A DNA stretch of 64,000 bases from Anseranas semipalmata (GCA_013399115.1 VXAA01002996.1:993853-1057852); one strand, 5' to 3'. Shown: positions 11,115 to 30,293, counted from the first letter of the stretch. Translations and numbers: made by a program. The notes: generated by a model not told the origin, from the sequence alone.

Positions 11115-12156
11115 GGCTTGATGGTACCTTTTTTGGTTTATTTAAGACTTCTGAAGCATTCCTTAGAAGCACCCTGGACAATGAAGGAAGAAAATTTCAA
11201 ATAAAATATAAAGTCACGGGAACCTTAGCAAAGCGTCAGGCTCCGAAATATTTAGATCAGAGTGGTCTTGTCAGAAATGCTGAAGACCTAACCTGTTTCT
11301 TTTAATTCAGAGGCTGTTCAGTGTTAAAATTAGCAATGTAAACAATGAAACAGTACTTTTGAAACATGTTCATTAAGTAAAAATAAATAGCTTGATGTCA
11401 GAGTTCTAAAAGCAAAATTTAATAAATTAATATATGCATGCCAGATAAAAATACAAAATTACAATTGAAATAGCAATAATAATAATAAAGGAACACTGTT
11501 CAGCATTGCAGATTTCACTGCAACCACCATAAACATCATGGAGAATTACTTAAAGTAACATTTAAAGTACACATTTTGTTTCTGTTAAAAACAAATTACT
11601 ATATGATGAAAAAACTGAAAGAAACCCAAGAAGAAATCAGCCAAAAAAGTGGCAGAGAATGATATGAAATGTCAATAAACTGCCAGAGGCTCCATTTCAC
11701 ATAAGTTGGCCTTCTTTTTAGTATCAGAAACCAATTACATAGAACATAAAAGCAAATTCACAACAGGTTTACACTGAGAAACATGCTGAATTACAACCAC
11801 AAACTATCCAGAACAAAGATGCTGCACCAGTTCAGTTGTTTTCTTCATGGAATGATTCTCACCAGAGCAGGGAGAACAGGGAGCAAATCATGCAATAGCT
11901 GTAGGTTTCTTGTTTTTTATTTTCACATGATAAACACCCAGGATTACTAGTACTGGAAAGTATGTGTTAACCTTTTTCAACATCAGCTGAATGGCACTAC
12001 AGAAATGACAAAGAGTTCCTTCATTTTTATCCTGAATACATCGAAAGCTCTAGCAAATATGGAATTCAGCGACAAGAGCCATTAAATTACTTTAAAATAT
12101 TCCTTCATCCATAGAACACTGTTGCTTCCTTTTTTATTACAAAACCCCCAAAATAT
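11115..12156 (-). other. CHN1: CHN1 3' untranslated region (estimated extent)
   Basis: Downstream of the CHN1 stop codon on the minus strand the sequence turns AT-rich. AATAAA hexamers occur on the minus strand at 12138-12133, 11921-11916 and 11142-11137, with an ATTAAA at 11306-11301. The first is only about 20 bases after the stop and is unlikely to be the main signal. I take the one at 11142-11137 as the distal end, giving a 3' UTR near 1 kb. The boundary is inference and transcript data could move it. Confidence 0.4.
11137..11142 (-). terminator. CHN1: Candidate distal poly(A) signal of CHN1 (AATAAA)
   Basis: The plus strand reads TTTATT, so the minus strand has a canonical AATAAA about 1 kb past the CHN1 stop. 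Two other AATAAA hexamers lie closer to the stop, so this choice is tentative. Confidence 0.35.
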
Positions 12157-17235
<5,079 letters not shown>

Positions 17236-17708
17236 CTACTGCTTCTGCAGAGACCTCTTAACGACCAAATGCATGAGGCTGGGACAGACTTGAAGTAATA
17301 CACACTTTCTACCCAAGACATTCTTTCCAACCCTCAAAGATTCAACGCAAAATGATAAACTTTCCACAGAGTTTATTGAATCAAGACGTAAGAGCCAGTT
17401 ATGTTCCCCACCAGTATTTATGTTGCTACCATCACCTAAACTTCCCTCCCAGGTCGCTGTGCATTTCCAGGTGTGACAGCCCGAGCGCAGCACCGCTGGT
17501 GACGGGGCCCTTCCCCAGCGTGGGGAGCAGAGACACGGCTGCAGAGTCCCCACGCTGCCTGGGGTTTGCTGCTGGGCACGTCACAAGGACTGCTCTGGGT
17601 CCCAGCGGCTGTTGGTCTGATACAGATTCACAGGCTGTTTGTGAAGAAGTGGTGACAGTCACCAAAACAGTTCTATTTACTTTAGAAGTGACTTACGGAA
17701 TATTTGTG

Positions 17709-17723
17709 TTTTTTTTTTTTTTT
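17709..17723. repeat. T-homopolymer
   Basis: A T-run of about 15 bases near the 3' exon side of the 11.8-kb CHN1 intron; on the gene strand it is poly(A). It is low complexity. Confidence 0.8.
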
Positions 17724-20700
17724 AAAGCATAAACAAACAACTCCACACCTTTATTGTAAACATACTGAGAATAAGATTTAGTTTAAGTGAAACTTAACTG
17801 AAATCAGATTATGAAAAAATGTTTGCTCTCTCCAAAACCACATAAAACATACTAATCAGGGTTTGGGGAAAAAAAAAACTTATAGGAAAACACCACTAAT
17901 TATGCGGTGAAGAAGGGTAGAGCAGTGCAGTCCCTTTTAAGCTAAGCACACACCGCTACCTCCACCACCAGCAGCAGCCCTGCTGCGCCTGGCCAGCTTC
18001 TGCACTGCCTGCAGCCCAGGGCAGCGCCTGGTGCCCCCATTTCCACTGCAATTTCTCCTGTTTTGCAATGGAGACTCGCAGGTGTTTGTGAGGAAACAGC
18101 TGCCAGCAAGAAGCATGGCATGGCGCGGCCAGGGCATTTGCCGTGGTCTAACCTGCACTTGGTGTTCACTGGGACTCCAGCCCTGCACGTGTCTGCATGG
18201 CTCCAGTGCCATACACAGTCCCCTGCATTTCCACAGCAGCAGAATTAAGGGCTGCATGTGCTTGAAGGATCAATGCCCTGATGGAAATCTGTAATTTCCC
18301 ACTGCAATACTGAATAGCTAGCTGTTTGTAGAGATTCCCTTTGGATTTTTGCCCATGCTTGTATTTTCAGTGCTCTGTCGATTATTTGACTTTGTTCTTT
18401 ACAAAACAGTAAGGCCCAGAAGTTTAATTTCCACCAAGTCAGCTGCAGCCTGCTGCTAACAGCGCTGTGTTTACTTCACAGGCCTGTAAAGTGACCAGCA
18501 CTGCCACTTAGGCTCCTCTGTAAAACATTCCATCTCCGCTCGCAGTTAAAGTTCGGCATGTCACCTTCAATCAGCCCAGCCTTGCACAGCTCCCGCTCCA
18601 GCCTGATTAAAGCTTTCGGTGCAGGAATGTCCCCCTCCCTGGGAAGGCTATGACTGCCCAAGACTGGGAGCTGCCAGCTCCGCATTTCAGTTTGTGTTGT
18701 GAGCACACCTTGGGCAAAGCTATTGAGGCGAAACCCTGCTCCCTGCAAACAGGCAGCAGCCTCGGGGCACTAACGAAGAAACTCAGTGCACCAGTCAGTG
18801 GTGGCACAGGCGGCTCTGCCCATGTTTAAATATCACCAGCACCCCATCTTGGCTGAACTCTGAAAAATCGGGTCCCTCAGTGCTTTAAATAGGGAGCCCA
18901 AATTCTTTGGAAACGTGTGACTTGAATCCTCCAGCATCTCAGTGCTTCAGCTGTAAAATGGGAAGAAGATGTCCTGGCCTCCTCTGGTGTTGTAGAAATC
19001 CATTAGATGTTTATGGGAATGCAGAGGAGAAATGACTCATCTTTGGTAAGTAAGACCAATGGCTGCACTTTCATCCCCAAGGAGAAAACAAAATAAGTAG
19101 GTGGTAGTAAGCAAGCACCATCCGTTCTGCTTTCAGAACAAGGATGAAATGGTAGAGTAAAAACAACGTAGCCAAATAACTAGGGGCAGTATCTTAATGC
19201 ACACGCAGAAGGGAAGCAAACTGAGACCACAAAGGAAATCTTAATTCTTGATTTCCTTCAATTTGAAGCCCTAACTTTGCAGTAGTAATAGCATATATGA
19301 AGGCAAATATAATTACATACATGGATTCCTAAAACTGCTGCAAGAAGCACCTATTCCAACATGGGTGAAAAGTTTGATGTATTAAAATACTTATCAGAAA
19401 TGCTCTAACATGTCTATCAAAACTACTGTCTACAAGACTGGAATGGCTGCATCTTACTCACGAGGACTCACTAGCAATTTTGTGAGTACAAATTAGCCAC
19501 TTCACATAGACAGCAATATAGCTCAGAGTTATGTTTCTGGGAATGCAAAGCTAATTAAGACTAAAATATATGCAAGTAGAAAAACATGCTTCCAAGTGTC
19601 TTATACTTGACTTAAAGCAATTACCACATTCACTGAGATCGTCCTAATTATATTTATACACAAGAAAGTTTTATTTCATTAAAATATCTAACTTACAGAG
19701 ATGTTTCCAATATGAAAACCTTGCTTCTGAAAATAGTTGTTATCGCTAATCCCACAGATTCAAATAGGCTTTGGATCTGACCTCATTAATGCCAAAATAA
19801 TAATTACAAAAGAAAAATTCAACTTTCCTTTGATGTCTTTTGTTCTTCCTTTACACTTGATCGGATTTTATGCACCAGCCCACTGCTCAAGGGCTTACAA
19901 ACACTCCCGAGAAGCATTTAAAACCTAGAAACATTTCAGATAGTTAATGCTTACAAAATGCATGAGCACTACTTTCAATATTATTGGGCTGTGCAGTATC
20001 TTTCTAACAATCAAGGCTCTTTACCTCTTATGTAAGTGTAGGAGACCACCTTTAGCAATTCAACATCAACATACACTTCTAGGGGACTTTGGTGACTTTG
20101 CAACAGAAAAGTCATACTCGCTTCAATAAATAAGCTGAAACTCCCCAGTGCAGTGATTTATATGAGGCAGGTCCCTCTCCTGAGCTAACAACAGTCATGT
20201 CTCAGTCACTAGTTTCTGCCTAAGCTAATGACCAAACTCACATGCAGATGAAGGATGATCATCCGTCCTGCTAACTCAAACAAGGTAAAAACCACACAGC
20301 CGGGAGGTCAATCCTCCACCCCACAGAGCTGTGTTGAACCTCCTACTCAAACAATATCCAGCTTACTTGTTAGTACTAAAAGACATGAATTGCACTGCAA
20401 ATTGCACATTATTAAAAAAAAATGCCCTCTGTTCTCATTGCAGATGCTTCACGAAAGCTCTGAAATCCGTTATTTGAGAATCAGCTAAGAAGGAACAGGA
20501 AAGCCTAGTCCTGAATCTGCGTGCTTCTGCATGGTAAAGCCTTAGGACTGCTTGCTTTGTTCGCATGTGATCTTCATCATTTGGCTGGGTTTGCTGAGTA
20601 AGACCAAGAGAATTCATTGATTTCAAACGTAAGGTCTATTTACTTTCAGTTATATCAACACAAATCCAGAATAGCTAAGTTGGCATTAGCAGCTTTACTC

Positions 20701-22704
20701 CTGATCTACTCTAAAGTAACAAAGAGCCTTATCCATTTCTTACAGAAGTTCATCAGAGCCTATCCACTGACTGGCTAAAGAAAAATCCCCCCTAAAGCAC
20801 CACATCTGCCGATATATCCTATAATAATACAGGGCAGATTTAAAAGATGCAGTCATGACCTCTGGCAGGTCAATAGGAAAACTTCTGCTGACTTCAGTTA
20901 ATCAGAATTCCACCTTTACAGAGATGATTTCTCAGGACTGGCATCGTAAGTCATGCATACCGTTCCTTTTTATAGTGCTATCAAACTGTGGCCACCTTTC
21001 AAATATACCAAATATAACTAAAAAAATACAGTCATAAATTCAAAAGCATATAGGAAGTTTGGAAAATTTAGGGAAAAAAAGTAATTTCAGATGACAGCTT
21101 TAAAAGTCTGTGATAAGCTACCCTGACTTTAATAGCATATTGATCTAGAAGCTCAGGTGGGCTGTGACATTGCTTCTGTGAGAGGTATTAAATTTAAAAC
21201 CAGCCTGACAATACTTTCTTATGATGCCTAGAAAGAGGTTTTGTAAAGTTTTAGAAACAGCTAATACTGATGTTAGTCCACTGGGCTGAAAGACAAATAA
21301 GGTGTTCAAACTAACGCGTGAGCAGAACCAAAAGATAGATGTACTTTAATACCGCCCCATGAGCACATACTATAAATATTTGCAGAAACTAAAATATACT
21401 TAGCTGTCACTTTTTGTTATCCTGCTGATTTGATTTTAGTCAGTTTTAGATTTCCTTTGGTTTATGATTTACTGGTTAACATGGCTGCTGATCATGCTCC
21501 ATTGGAACGATACCGTATGCTATATACATCACTCTAATTGTATTTTTGAATTATCCCAAAGAAAAATTCATGCATTTGGTCACTTTGACGAGCAGCTTTA
21601 AGAGCTAAAAGGTAGACTTATGTTATCTGCAAAAAGCCTGAAAGATTCTTTAGAGATTTACGGCAAGCGTGGGAACGGTGGGAAGCGCCGAGCCGGGGTG
21701 CTGGCACCGGAACAGTGCGATGCCCTGGGCAGCTCCACTGCGGCACCTGACAGACGGGGCAATGCCATCACCTTCAGTACCTGAGATGTGAAGATGATGG
21801 GTTCTACTCGAGCACAAATTATTGGTGTCACTTTTGCAAGGGTGAAAAGGTTTGAAAGGAGTTTGCTCTCATAAATGAGTCATGAGCTAGTAACTTTCCT
21901 TTAATAATTTAGTACTCTTTTCTGGAGTAGAGAAAGCAGTGTTTTCTGTTCTCTCAGAGCCAGTGTGTGTGAACATGCACATTAATGCAGCAACCCCAGT
22001 GGCACCACGAGCTGCACTTTGTGCTTCCTAGCACTTGGTAGGCTGTGCTGTGAAGGTCTGCCCCCTCCTGCAGAGCTGTTCCAACCAGGCGACAGCCAAC
22101 CACGCTGGGCTGCTACCCTGCCTCACACATGCCATTTGTTAACCTGCAACTCACATCTGGGAGCAGCCTTAGCCCCAGCAGAGTCCTGAGCACTTCATTA
22201 AGCAATGTCATGGCAAAACTGCTTCTTTCAAACATAGGCATAGACTCCCCTAAACCTGCTAGAAGCCATACCACTATATCATGCACGATAGGGTACATTA
22301 TTCTTTAGGAAGGAATTTCTAGAGGGCAGCTAGTTACTTGGCAACAAATTTCATGACACTACAGAAAAATCTGGGCTTATGAAATACAATAAGAAAAAAA
22401 GCCTCTCAAAACAAGCCAATTCCCCTTATCCCAAATCCAAAGAACATGTATGCCTGTGCCTCCAAAAACTGGTTGGAAAACATAGGTGAAATGTTCTTTC
22501 AACAGAATATATTTGGTGGAGGTGGTTTGATGTTATGGAAGCTTTGAAAGATCACAGACGGTTTGGTCAGAAACTTCCCTGGCTCCCTGCCACGACACCT
22601 GCCTACCTCCTCGACAGCTCCCCTGATGGGCCACTGGCTTGCCTGAGGCTTCCAGGTCTGTGTGGGCTTGGAGATAAATCCATTTTTAGGACTTACAGTT
22701 TCAG

Positions 22705-22736
22705 CTTCCCCATGGGAACAAGTTCCCCATGGGAAC
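22705..22736. repeat. Tandem copy of a 16-base unit containing CCATGG
   Basis: TTCCCCATGGGAAC occurs twice, separated by AAG. Each copy contains the palindrome TTCCCATGGGAA, so the pair is both a tandem and an inverted repeat. It is intronic with no clear function. Confidence 0.6.
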
Positions 22737-25330
22737 GGCTCTGAGGCAAGGCTCCGCTGCCTGATTAGCATTTCAGAATTTTGGAGCTCATTCCTCACAG
22801 GAACATACCAGGTCCTGAGCTGGTGGAACAGGCTGTCGGGCAGTGTGCCTCTCCTCCAACAGCATCACCACCTGCCTGAGGTGGGTAGGGGCTGCTCTCC
22901 TAACAGTCCCCTTCCCACAGCCCCTGACCCTGAACCCTGCCTCTGTGGCTTTGCTTTGCTCTTGTTCTGGTTTTGGGCTCTGTCTGTGCCCTACGTGGTC
23001 AAAGAAACCAGCAGAACCTGGGTACACATCTCAGAAGAAGTTTGGATGTGTTTTTAAGGAACAGGCATGGGCAGAATGGGAGTTTAACATGACCGAAGCA
23101 TGCCAAGTACCTTGAGAGTGGGCCACATGACGAGCAGACCAGGGCAGCTTCCTTGCTTTCCCCTTTGCTGAGTTGCCATCACAAGTGCATCAGCTGTTCT
23201 TCAAGGCATTAAAAGCACGGGCATTGTGCCTGCACAACCGCTGCCTGAGGATGGGCAGCCTTCTTTGTGGTCTCCATCCCCAAGCACCAGTGGGGCAATG
23301 TAGGGCTGTCCAATGCAAGGGACAATAGCAAGGCAAAACAAAACAGCAAAAGAAATGGGGCAGCTGTGAATTTTTCAATTGCTGGAGAAGGAAACTGATG
23401 AAATGTGGAAATTAAACACTCCACTAAGTAGTAAGCCACAAAACAATGCTACTTTGAGACTGTACTGACTTTTCTGCAAATAGTCTCCTGGGGCTCACTG
23501 TGTTCAGCGCTGGCAGCAATGCTGTGTGGGCTCAGCCAGCATCAGCTGGTTGCCCCTGCAGTGGTAGTCCAGCTGGAAGTTTATTTCTATCATCAGCTCT
23601 TCAGAGGGAGGTCACCTACTCCAAGGAAAGTAGAAGACAGGCAGCTGCTCCATGGGTGGCAGGCTGAGACAGTTCAGAGAAAGTCTAGCAGGGCAGCAGG
23701 AACGGTGCATCATGTACAACCACAGAGAGTGGTGCCGCCTGCTCTTAGAAGCAGCAGCCCAAAATGCTATCAAAAGCATCTAGTGAAATACATTCCAAAA
23801 ATTGCCTTTCCTTTAAGATAAGCTAATTTACTCTCTTAAACCAGTCTGTTCTAAAAAACAGCCTGATTCAATCACTTATTAAGAACAACAAACAAAAAGA
23901 TATGGAGGAAGGAGCTGATTATACAGTGCCTTGAACATTTCTGATGGGCTGAGGAGGGGACAGGACACACACAGCCCTTGACAAGTCTACAAGTCTGCTT
24001 GGGCAATACACCAACACAGCATTAATGCCCTGCTCTAGGCTCTGATAACACACCAGTCTCCATTAATGTTTCCAAGTCTTACATGTTTGTGTCATTCATA
24101 AAATGAACTCCCTGGTGCTTATCTGCAAATTTTCTCTGGATATTGTTCTAGTTTCTCTCCTGAACACATTCTGGGCAATGGGATGAGCACTGTAAGCACA
24201 GGGAGCCCACACAGGAGGAACATAATTAAGAATACATTTTTTAAGTTTACACATTGGATTTGGAGCTGAGGTAAATTCTTAGGCCTTCATTAGCTTCTGC
24301 TCAGCTTCAATGTTTACACAAGCTGCTGGCATTATAATTTCAAACACTTCTTCAGACATTTCTGCTTATGGCAAAAGCCCAAAGGAAAGCATGCTGGAAA
24401 TGGAGCATGCCACCAGAAAAGGCAGACAGATTCCTTGCATATAGATGAGCCTTCAGCTCATCAAAACTTTAAGGGCCTGTGGCTAGGATGCAAAAATTGA
24501 AAGCATGACCCTCTGAAGCAGGAGGGCTGATGTCTGTGGTAAGGATTCACTATAATACAAGCAAATCTTTCTTTAAAGAAGTTGATGAAACAAAGATCAA
24601 ATTTCAGAGAATAACATATAAGGAAAAAGAAATGATTCCTGTTTTGCTCTGGGTATACTTCCAGTGGAACTCAGACCAAGTCCACCAATTCATTTTCTAC
24701 AGGATCCAAATCCTGGACATGATGCCGAGTCTTCATTTTGGAAGACAGTAAGATCTTGCCATGTTTCATGACCCGCATTAATCCCAAAACTGTTGTAGAC
24801 AAGATTGGATCCAACTCCTTACTTCAACCAATAACCACCACTCCGGTGGCAAGGATGGTGGCTACATTTAGCTCTGGTCTTTATGGAAGGGAAGAGATGT
24901 ACTCCTCCTTCTTTGTCTGCCATAAAGCCTAATCAAGGATGAGCTATGGAGAGCCCACCTTCCAGAGGCTAGTTATATGGGACTATGCCCAACAAGGCAC
25001 CGAACACACTCAAGGCTGTATTTTGGCTGAGGGGGACACATTCAGTCATGCTGGTCTGAAACAAAGCCTGAGTCAGGGCAGTTTAAGTTGCTAAGGCATC
25101 CTCGCTGGTTGCTATGGTGTGGGTACAGTTCTAAGCGTTTGGTTCTGGTTTATTATTTTTGCAAAGGATTGGCTTGTTTGTGTAACAAAAGCTAATATAT
25201 CAGCCATTACAAATAAGCTCCACTTTTTCCTCCAGCTCCTCCTCCTCTGTTCTGAAATGGATGACATTTATCTCTGTTGTCCAGTCTTAGACTGTCCCAC
25301 ATGCCTATTCTTGCATGCTTTTGTGCTTTC

Positions 25331-25763
25331 AAAGGGCTGGAGCACCTCTCCTATGAAGACAGACTGAGGGATTTGGGGTTGTTCAGCCTGGAGAAGAGAA
25401 GGCTCCAGGGAGACCTTACAGTGGCCTTCCAGTACCTAAAGGAGGCCTACAAGAAAGCAGGAGAGGGACTCTTTGTCAGGGAGTGTAGTGATAGGACAAG
25501 AAGTAATGGTTTTAAACTGAAAGAGGGTAGGTTTAGATTAGATATTCAGAAGAAATTCTTTACTGTGAGGGTGGTGAGGCACTGGAACAGGTTGTCCAGA
25601 GAAGCTGTGGATGCCCCATCCCTGGAATTGTTTAAGGTCAGGCTGGATGGGGCTTTGAGCAACCTGGTCTAGTGGAAGGTGTCCCTGCCCATGGCAGGGG
25701 GGTTGGAACTAGGTGGTTTTAAGGTCCCTTCCAACCCAAAGCATTCTATGATTCTATGATTCT
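25331..25763 (+). mobile_element. CR1 LINE retrotransposon fragment, 5'-truncated, opposite to CHN1
   Basis: The plus strand shows the 3' part of an avian CR1 element: GGCTGGAGCACCTCTCCTA, AGCCTGGAGAAGAGAAGGCT, a segment encoding the C-terminal end of the ORF2 polyprotein, then the 3' UTR and the terminal ATTCTATG/ATTCTATGATTCT repeats. The reading frame from about 25335 to the stop at 25670-25672 is uninterrupted (FKLKEGRFRLDIQKKFF, VRHWNRL, LDGALSNLV). Everything upstream, including the endonuclease and most of the reverse transcriptase, is missing, so it cannot move by itself. 5' truncation is typical of LINE insertion. The intact frame in a non-functional copy suggests a fairly young insertion. 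It lies antisense in a CHN1 intron. Confidence 0.95.
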
Positions 25764-28700
25764 GCTGAGAACAGGATGGAGGAATGGTTGAGTGTAGCCC
25801 ACACAGTAATCCATTTATATTTGTTAGACTTCTTACTTCTGTACAGCTAACAGATTCCTCTTGAGATGTGCAACTGTTTGCTATAAAAGCAAATGCTTTA
25901 AAAAGTATAAAACTACATATGATCAGCGCAGTTTTGCTCATAGGTATTTTCAATAAAATGATTACACAGACCACAAAACAGATTTTGTGGATTTCCCTGG
26001 AGTGGCATCGAACCCCATTCGAATGCAAGTGGGCTGCCTCCTGCTAAAAGCTGTAATTTTTTTGAAGTACAAACCTACTCTGGAAAGCAATGGCCTCATG
26101 CAGCTGCCTGCATACTGTGCCTCATTGTTTCCACACCAAAATGGCTCAGTTCAGCAGCAAAATTACTTATTTTTTTCAAACTCAGACCCATGTAATCTCA
26201 GCCAAAGCTGTAGCTCTCAAGCCTGGGCTCTTCCATGCTACTCTGGGTCCAGTGGCTACCCAGGTCCCTGCCGCGCTGCCTTCCCCCCGCCAGCTCGGCC
26301 ACCCGCTCTGGTGGCCTGTGCGGCCTGGTCCGGTGGGCACAGGCAGGCACTGCTGTGGGTCAGGCACAGAACGAAACACAGCAACTCTACTGTCTGGATG
26401 ACATAAAATGGCACTAAAACGAATTCAAAAATCCAGCCAGATCAACTCCCAGCAAAATATTAAAAACCTACAATCCAGTCAGGCTAAGCCACGCTGATTA
26501 GTCAGCCCTCCTCTGCCGATTTGCAAAAAGACAACACAAAACCCCCAAAATAAAACCTCCTCTTCATAAAGCTCAGCAGCTGGGCAACGTATGAGAACAA
26601 AATTATCCAGGAAGCCCCTAATTCTCTGTCAGGTATCGCTGAAGTTGGCTGGTGGCTAGAAGCTAGCCCTGCGGTGAGGGGAGGACAAGCAAGAGAGCAG
26701 CCAGCTGGGTGGACAGGCTACAGACCATGTCCTTGGGAGAGCGTGCCCCTCAACCCCAAGCAAGCCATGCAGGCCACATCTGGGAACCAGATCTGCCAGG
26801 CTGGGGAAGTGCAACCTTTATAAATCTGCTCTTCAGAGAACCAGGCTTAATTAGTATTTTTTTCAACGGAATTTGAAGGCATCTCCACATCCATCCAACA
26901 GTGACACTCAACACGTATGCTGGACGCCTTGTTGCATTTCCTCCACATAAAGCTCTCCACTCAAGAGCGTGCCTTCCCTGGTCAGCACTCATCACACCGA
27001 GGAGGACAGGATTTGGCTCTGCTCAAAGGACACTGGCCCTTCAGTGGCCGGAGGGCTGGCTGAGCAGTGCCTGGGCCACCTCTCCCACCTCAGCCACACA
27101 GTGCCTCAACCCCTCGCAGACGCTTCAGCAAGCGTGGTTGTATGATGTGGGATTTTAAAATACGAATGAGATCATCGAAGGTACTGGAAGCTACCAACAC
27201 TGACATGAAACCTTACACAAGATAGAAAACCCTAATTATAGTTTCTGAAACTATGAAGTCATCTAATACACATATGTTCCTATAGACTGTCAAGGAGGAA
27301 AAAAGGTGGCATGCAGTACTTATTACCATTCCCATAAGCAGGAAAGAAAACCAGCTTTGGAAGTTTTTAGAAAAATCTGCATAAAACCAGAGAATCGGCT
27401 CCATTACAGTTACATTAAAAAAAAGAAGCAAAAATCATAAGCATTTCAGATTTAATTACAAAAGCAGTATTATTTGCTCATTCCACTCTGCCATGTAGCA
27501 TTGTGAGCCTTCACATTGTTTGGTTTTATTGATCTTCTGGATCAATGTCACTTATCAAAAATCTCAAAATATTTAGTATTTCTTCTAAACACTAAAATTG
27601 AGGACTCTACTTCAGGTGAGAAAGGAAGATGGCACATTTATTGGCTCATGTGTCAACACAAAATAAATGCTTTATTCAGAAAATTATTCAAGAACAAAAT
27701 TAGGCTTCCTCTTTCTCTTCTAGCACTGTACATACCCCCTGTGCAACATCAAATAAAGTAAGAAGTACTAAGAGTCTTAACTCATCAGTGAAAGACATGG
27801 CTGCACCCCTAAATACTTGGTACAGGGAAAATACTGAGAAAGGAGACACCATCTTTACATAACCTTTTCTTAAAACAGAGCACTATTTAATACACAGTCC
27901 TGGACAGTGCAGAGTCTATTGATAATGATAGAATATTGTATTTCAAATAATTCTGGGGGAAGGATTTTAAAATATTTCAAACACATTTGGCTATAAATTA
28001 GTATAAAATTTATCACAGAACTGCAAAATAATGTAAAGAGCTCTCTTACTTGCTTGAGACAAGATTTCAAAAAGCTTTAGACAGAGCAGATTTTCTTAAA
28101 TTAGCTTGAAAATTCAGTTTCCAGGGCAACATGTGCAGGTCTTTATACATCAACATTTCTTTGCACCATTTATATAAATGTGGCTGCTAGAATGTCATAA
28201 AATACATTTTAAATACAGTAAACTATTTTGATCACTTTGATCCTTTTTTACCTTTGAAAAATGATGACTGTCCTTTCTTTTCAGAAGAATCACATCAATA
28301 AAACTGCCAAAGTGTTTTACTTTGAAGAGGCTTAATCGCAGAAATGCCTGCAGTGACACTCATGCATGTAAGACATTTATATCAGCACCTGCATGTTTAT
28401 GCAACATTTCTGTACACATTCCTCATTCATCATCCTCTTTCTTACTGTTATTTTAAGTTTGCAAGCCTGGGACATGACTTAGGGTCTATGGTACACTGGG
28501 AGTCTGCTGGCTTATACAGAAAACGAACCCGAATGTCTGTTTCACAACTACAATGTGAAATTTGCTGATTGCCCACCTTGCACATTGAAACCCTTGGCGA
28601 GTCTCTCACATCTACCAATACATACAAGCGTTATAAAGGAAATAAAGGTAACAACATATCTACCTATTTTCTCCTCCATTCTGAAAGGAAAGCAAAACAA

Positions 28701-28952
28701 AACAAAACAAAAAAATCAATGATTGCTTTCATTTCCCCCCATGAGCACTCAAGAAGTGCTGTGCATCACTGCAGTGATGTTACAGACACAGGGACCTGAA
28801 AACCATCAGCAGCAGAGGGAACACGTCTCCTTCCTTGATTTCAACAGCAGCCGGATCAGACCCTTGCTGCATGGGTTTACAGCGGAGAAGGCAGCAAATT
28901 CAATAGTTACAACACTGGGAGTGACTTAGGAAAAGAAGACAATGACTGTTAC

Positions 28953-29037
28953 CTGCACATTTTACTCCCTGAGCAATGAGGCCCCACATAAAGTTGGCGC
29001 AGTATTCACACCAGTGCGGGCCCCTGAACGTATGCAC
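28953..29037 (-). CDS. CHN1: CHN1 exon: central part of the C1 domain, residues 210-237
   Basis: It encodes [16 protein letters not shown], then [12 protein letters not shown], plus the first base of Asp238. It contributes Cys219, Cys222 and Cys236 as zinc ligands, and the loop around Phe213-Gly215 and Trp227-Gly228 that binds diacylglycerol at the membrane. Ala223 and Gly228, sites of human Duane syndrome substitutions, are normal. The acceptor is TTTCCAG (AG at 29039-29038), with the exon starting in phase 0, and the donor is GTAACAG. Its 85 bases are 28 codons + 1. It is identical to mammalian CHN1 through this stretch as far as I recall. Confidence 0.97.
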
Positions 29038-30278
29038 CTGGAAGACAGTAGCAGAAAGGAAAATTACAGAAAATGACCCAACTGTTTCACATACATCAAT
29101 AGCAATGTGTCTAAACAAGCCAGAACTCCTCTTCTTAGAAGGTACTGCATGCACATTTACTGGAAGTTTCTCTTTACCACGCAGGAGAGGAAGAAAGAAA
29201 CAGAAAGATTTAACTGCCGAGAGGTTTGCAGTCCTGCGGAAAGGCGAGCTGTCCGTCCCACGCCGTCCAGAGCAGCAGGACCGGGACTAGGGTCTGCTCC
29301 CGCTGTGCGGTGCTGTGGGACAGGAGCAATTGTGGTCGCGGCCCTTCTCCCCCCTCCCAGCACCCCTCCGTCTGGGGAGGATTCCAGCCCCACAGCAGCG
29401 ATGGTTCAGGATTTCACCTCCATGAGGTACGTATGGGGTGACCTGTGCTGGAGACTGCGAGACTGCGCCTCAGGCAGAGAGTGTCCTGCCAGGCGAAAGC
29501 ACCAGTGTTGCACAGAAATCCTGGGAACACACCTGGGGGCTTTCCAGTTCAGAATAACCCTGAAAGGAAATTAATTCTCTCCAGACTAATGCCACATTTC
29601 GAAAATCTAAATGAATCTAGTAAATGGGAACAAGAATCCACTGACCCAGTAAGAAATTCAAAGCTAGGGAAGAAAAAGGCAATGTTGCTTTCAGTCCTGG
29701 CTCACACATGAGCTACAAATCCTGCAGACACCATTAGCTGCTTTGGATTTTATTCTGATAAAGTGCGTGCTGTAGGAAACCACAAGACGCTTTGCAGAGA
29801 AAATCATCACTTGCTTAGCCAGCATACAAGACTTCGAGTGTCTGTTTAGAATAGACTGGCAAAAAAATTGGTAACCGGCAATCATAAAGTAATGAAATTT
29901 GCAGTGAAATGTAATAAAAATGCTTTAGGCTTAACTCAGTCGATTCTCCAGTCTCTCAGCAGGTACCAATGCAGGAAGTACCCTCACACGCATGCAGTGT
30001 CTGGTCACACCAGTGCAGAGCAGAAAAGAAAAAGGGCTGGCTGAAACACGTGCACGTTTCTGGTTTTAACCACAGCACTCTGGTTATAAATAGCAAAATG
30101 TGGAGCAGCCTGGCTGAGGAGGTGAGCATCCCCTCTGCCAGATGTACACAGCAGCTGGACCCCAGGTGACACTTACCTCCAATGAGTGACAGCCCGGAGC
30201 AGCACCTAGCAATGCAGGCAAAGTTCGGGTTTTGGCTACAGGAAGGTCTGCAGCCTCTTGGGCATTTGCTGCCCGTGA

Positions 30279-30293
30279 AGCAGCAGCAGCAGC
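30279..30293. repeat. Short (CAG)n tract
   Basis: About five CAG/AGC units occur within an intron. It is too short to be notable, but could be polymorphic. Confidence 0.6.

Noticed and set aside
25277..25672. 131-residue open frame that could be taken as a gene
   Set aside because: It is the C-terminal end of the CR1 retrotransposon ORF2, preceded by chance upstream sequence.
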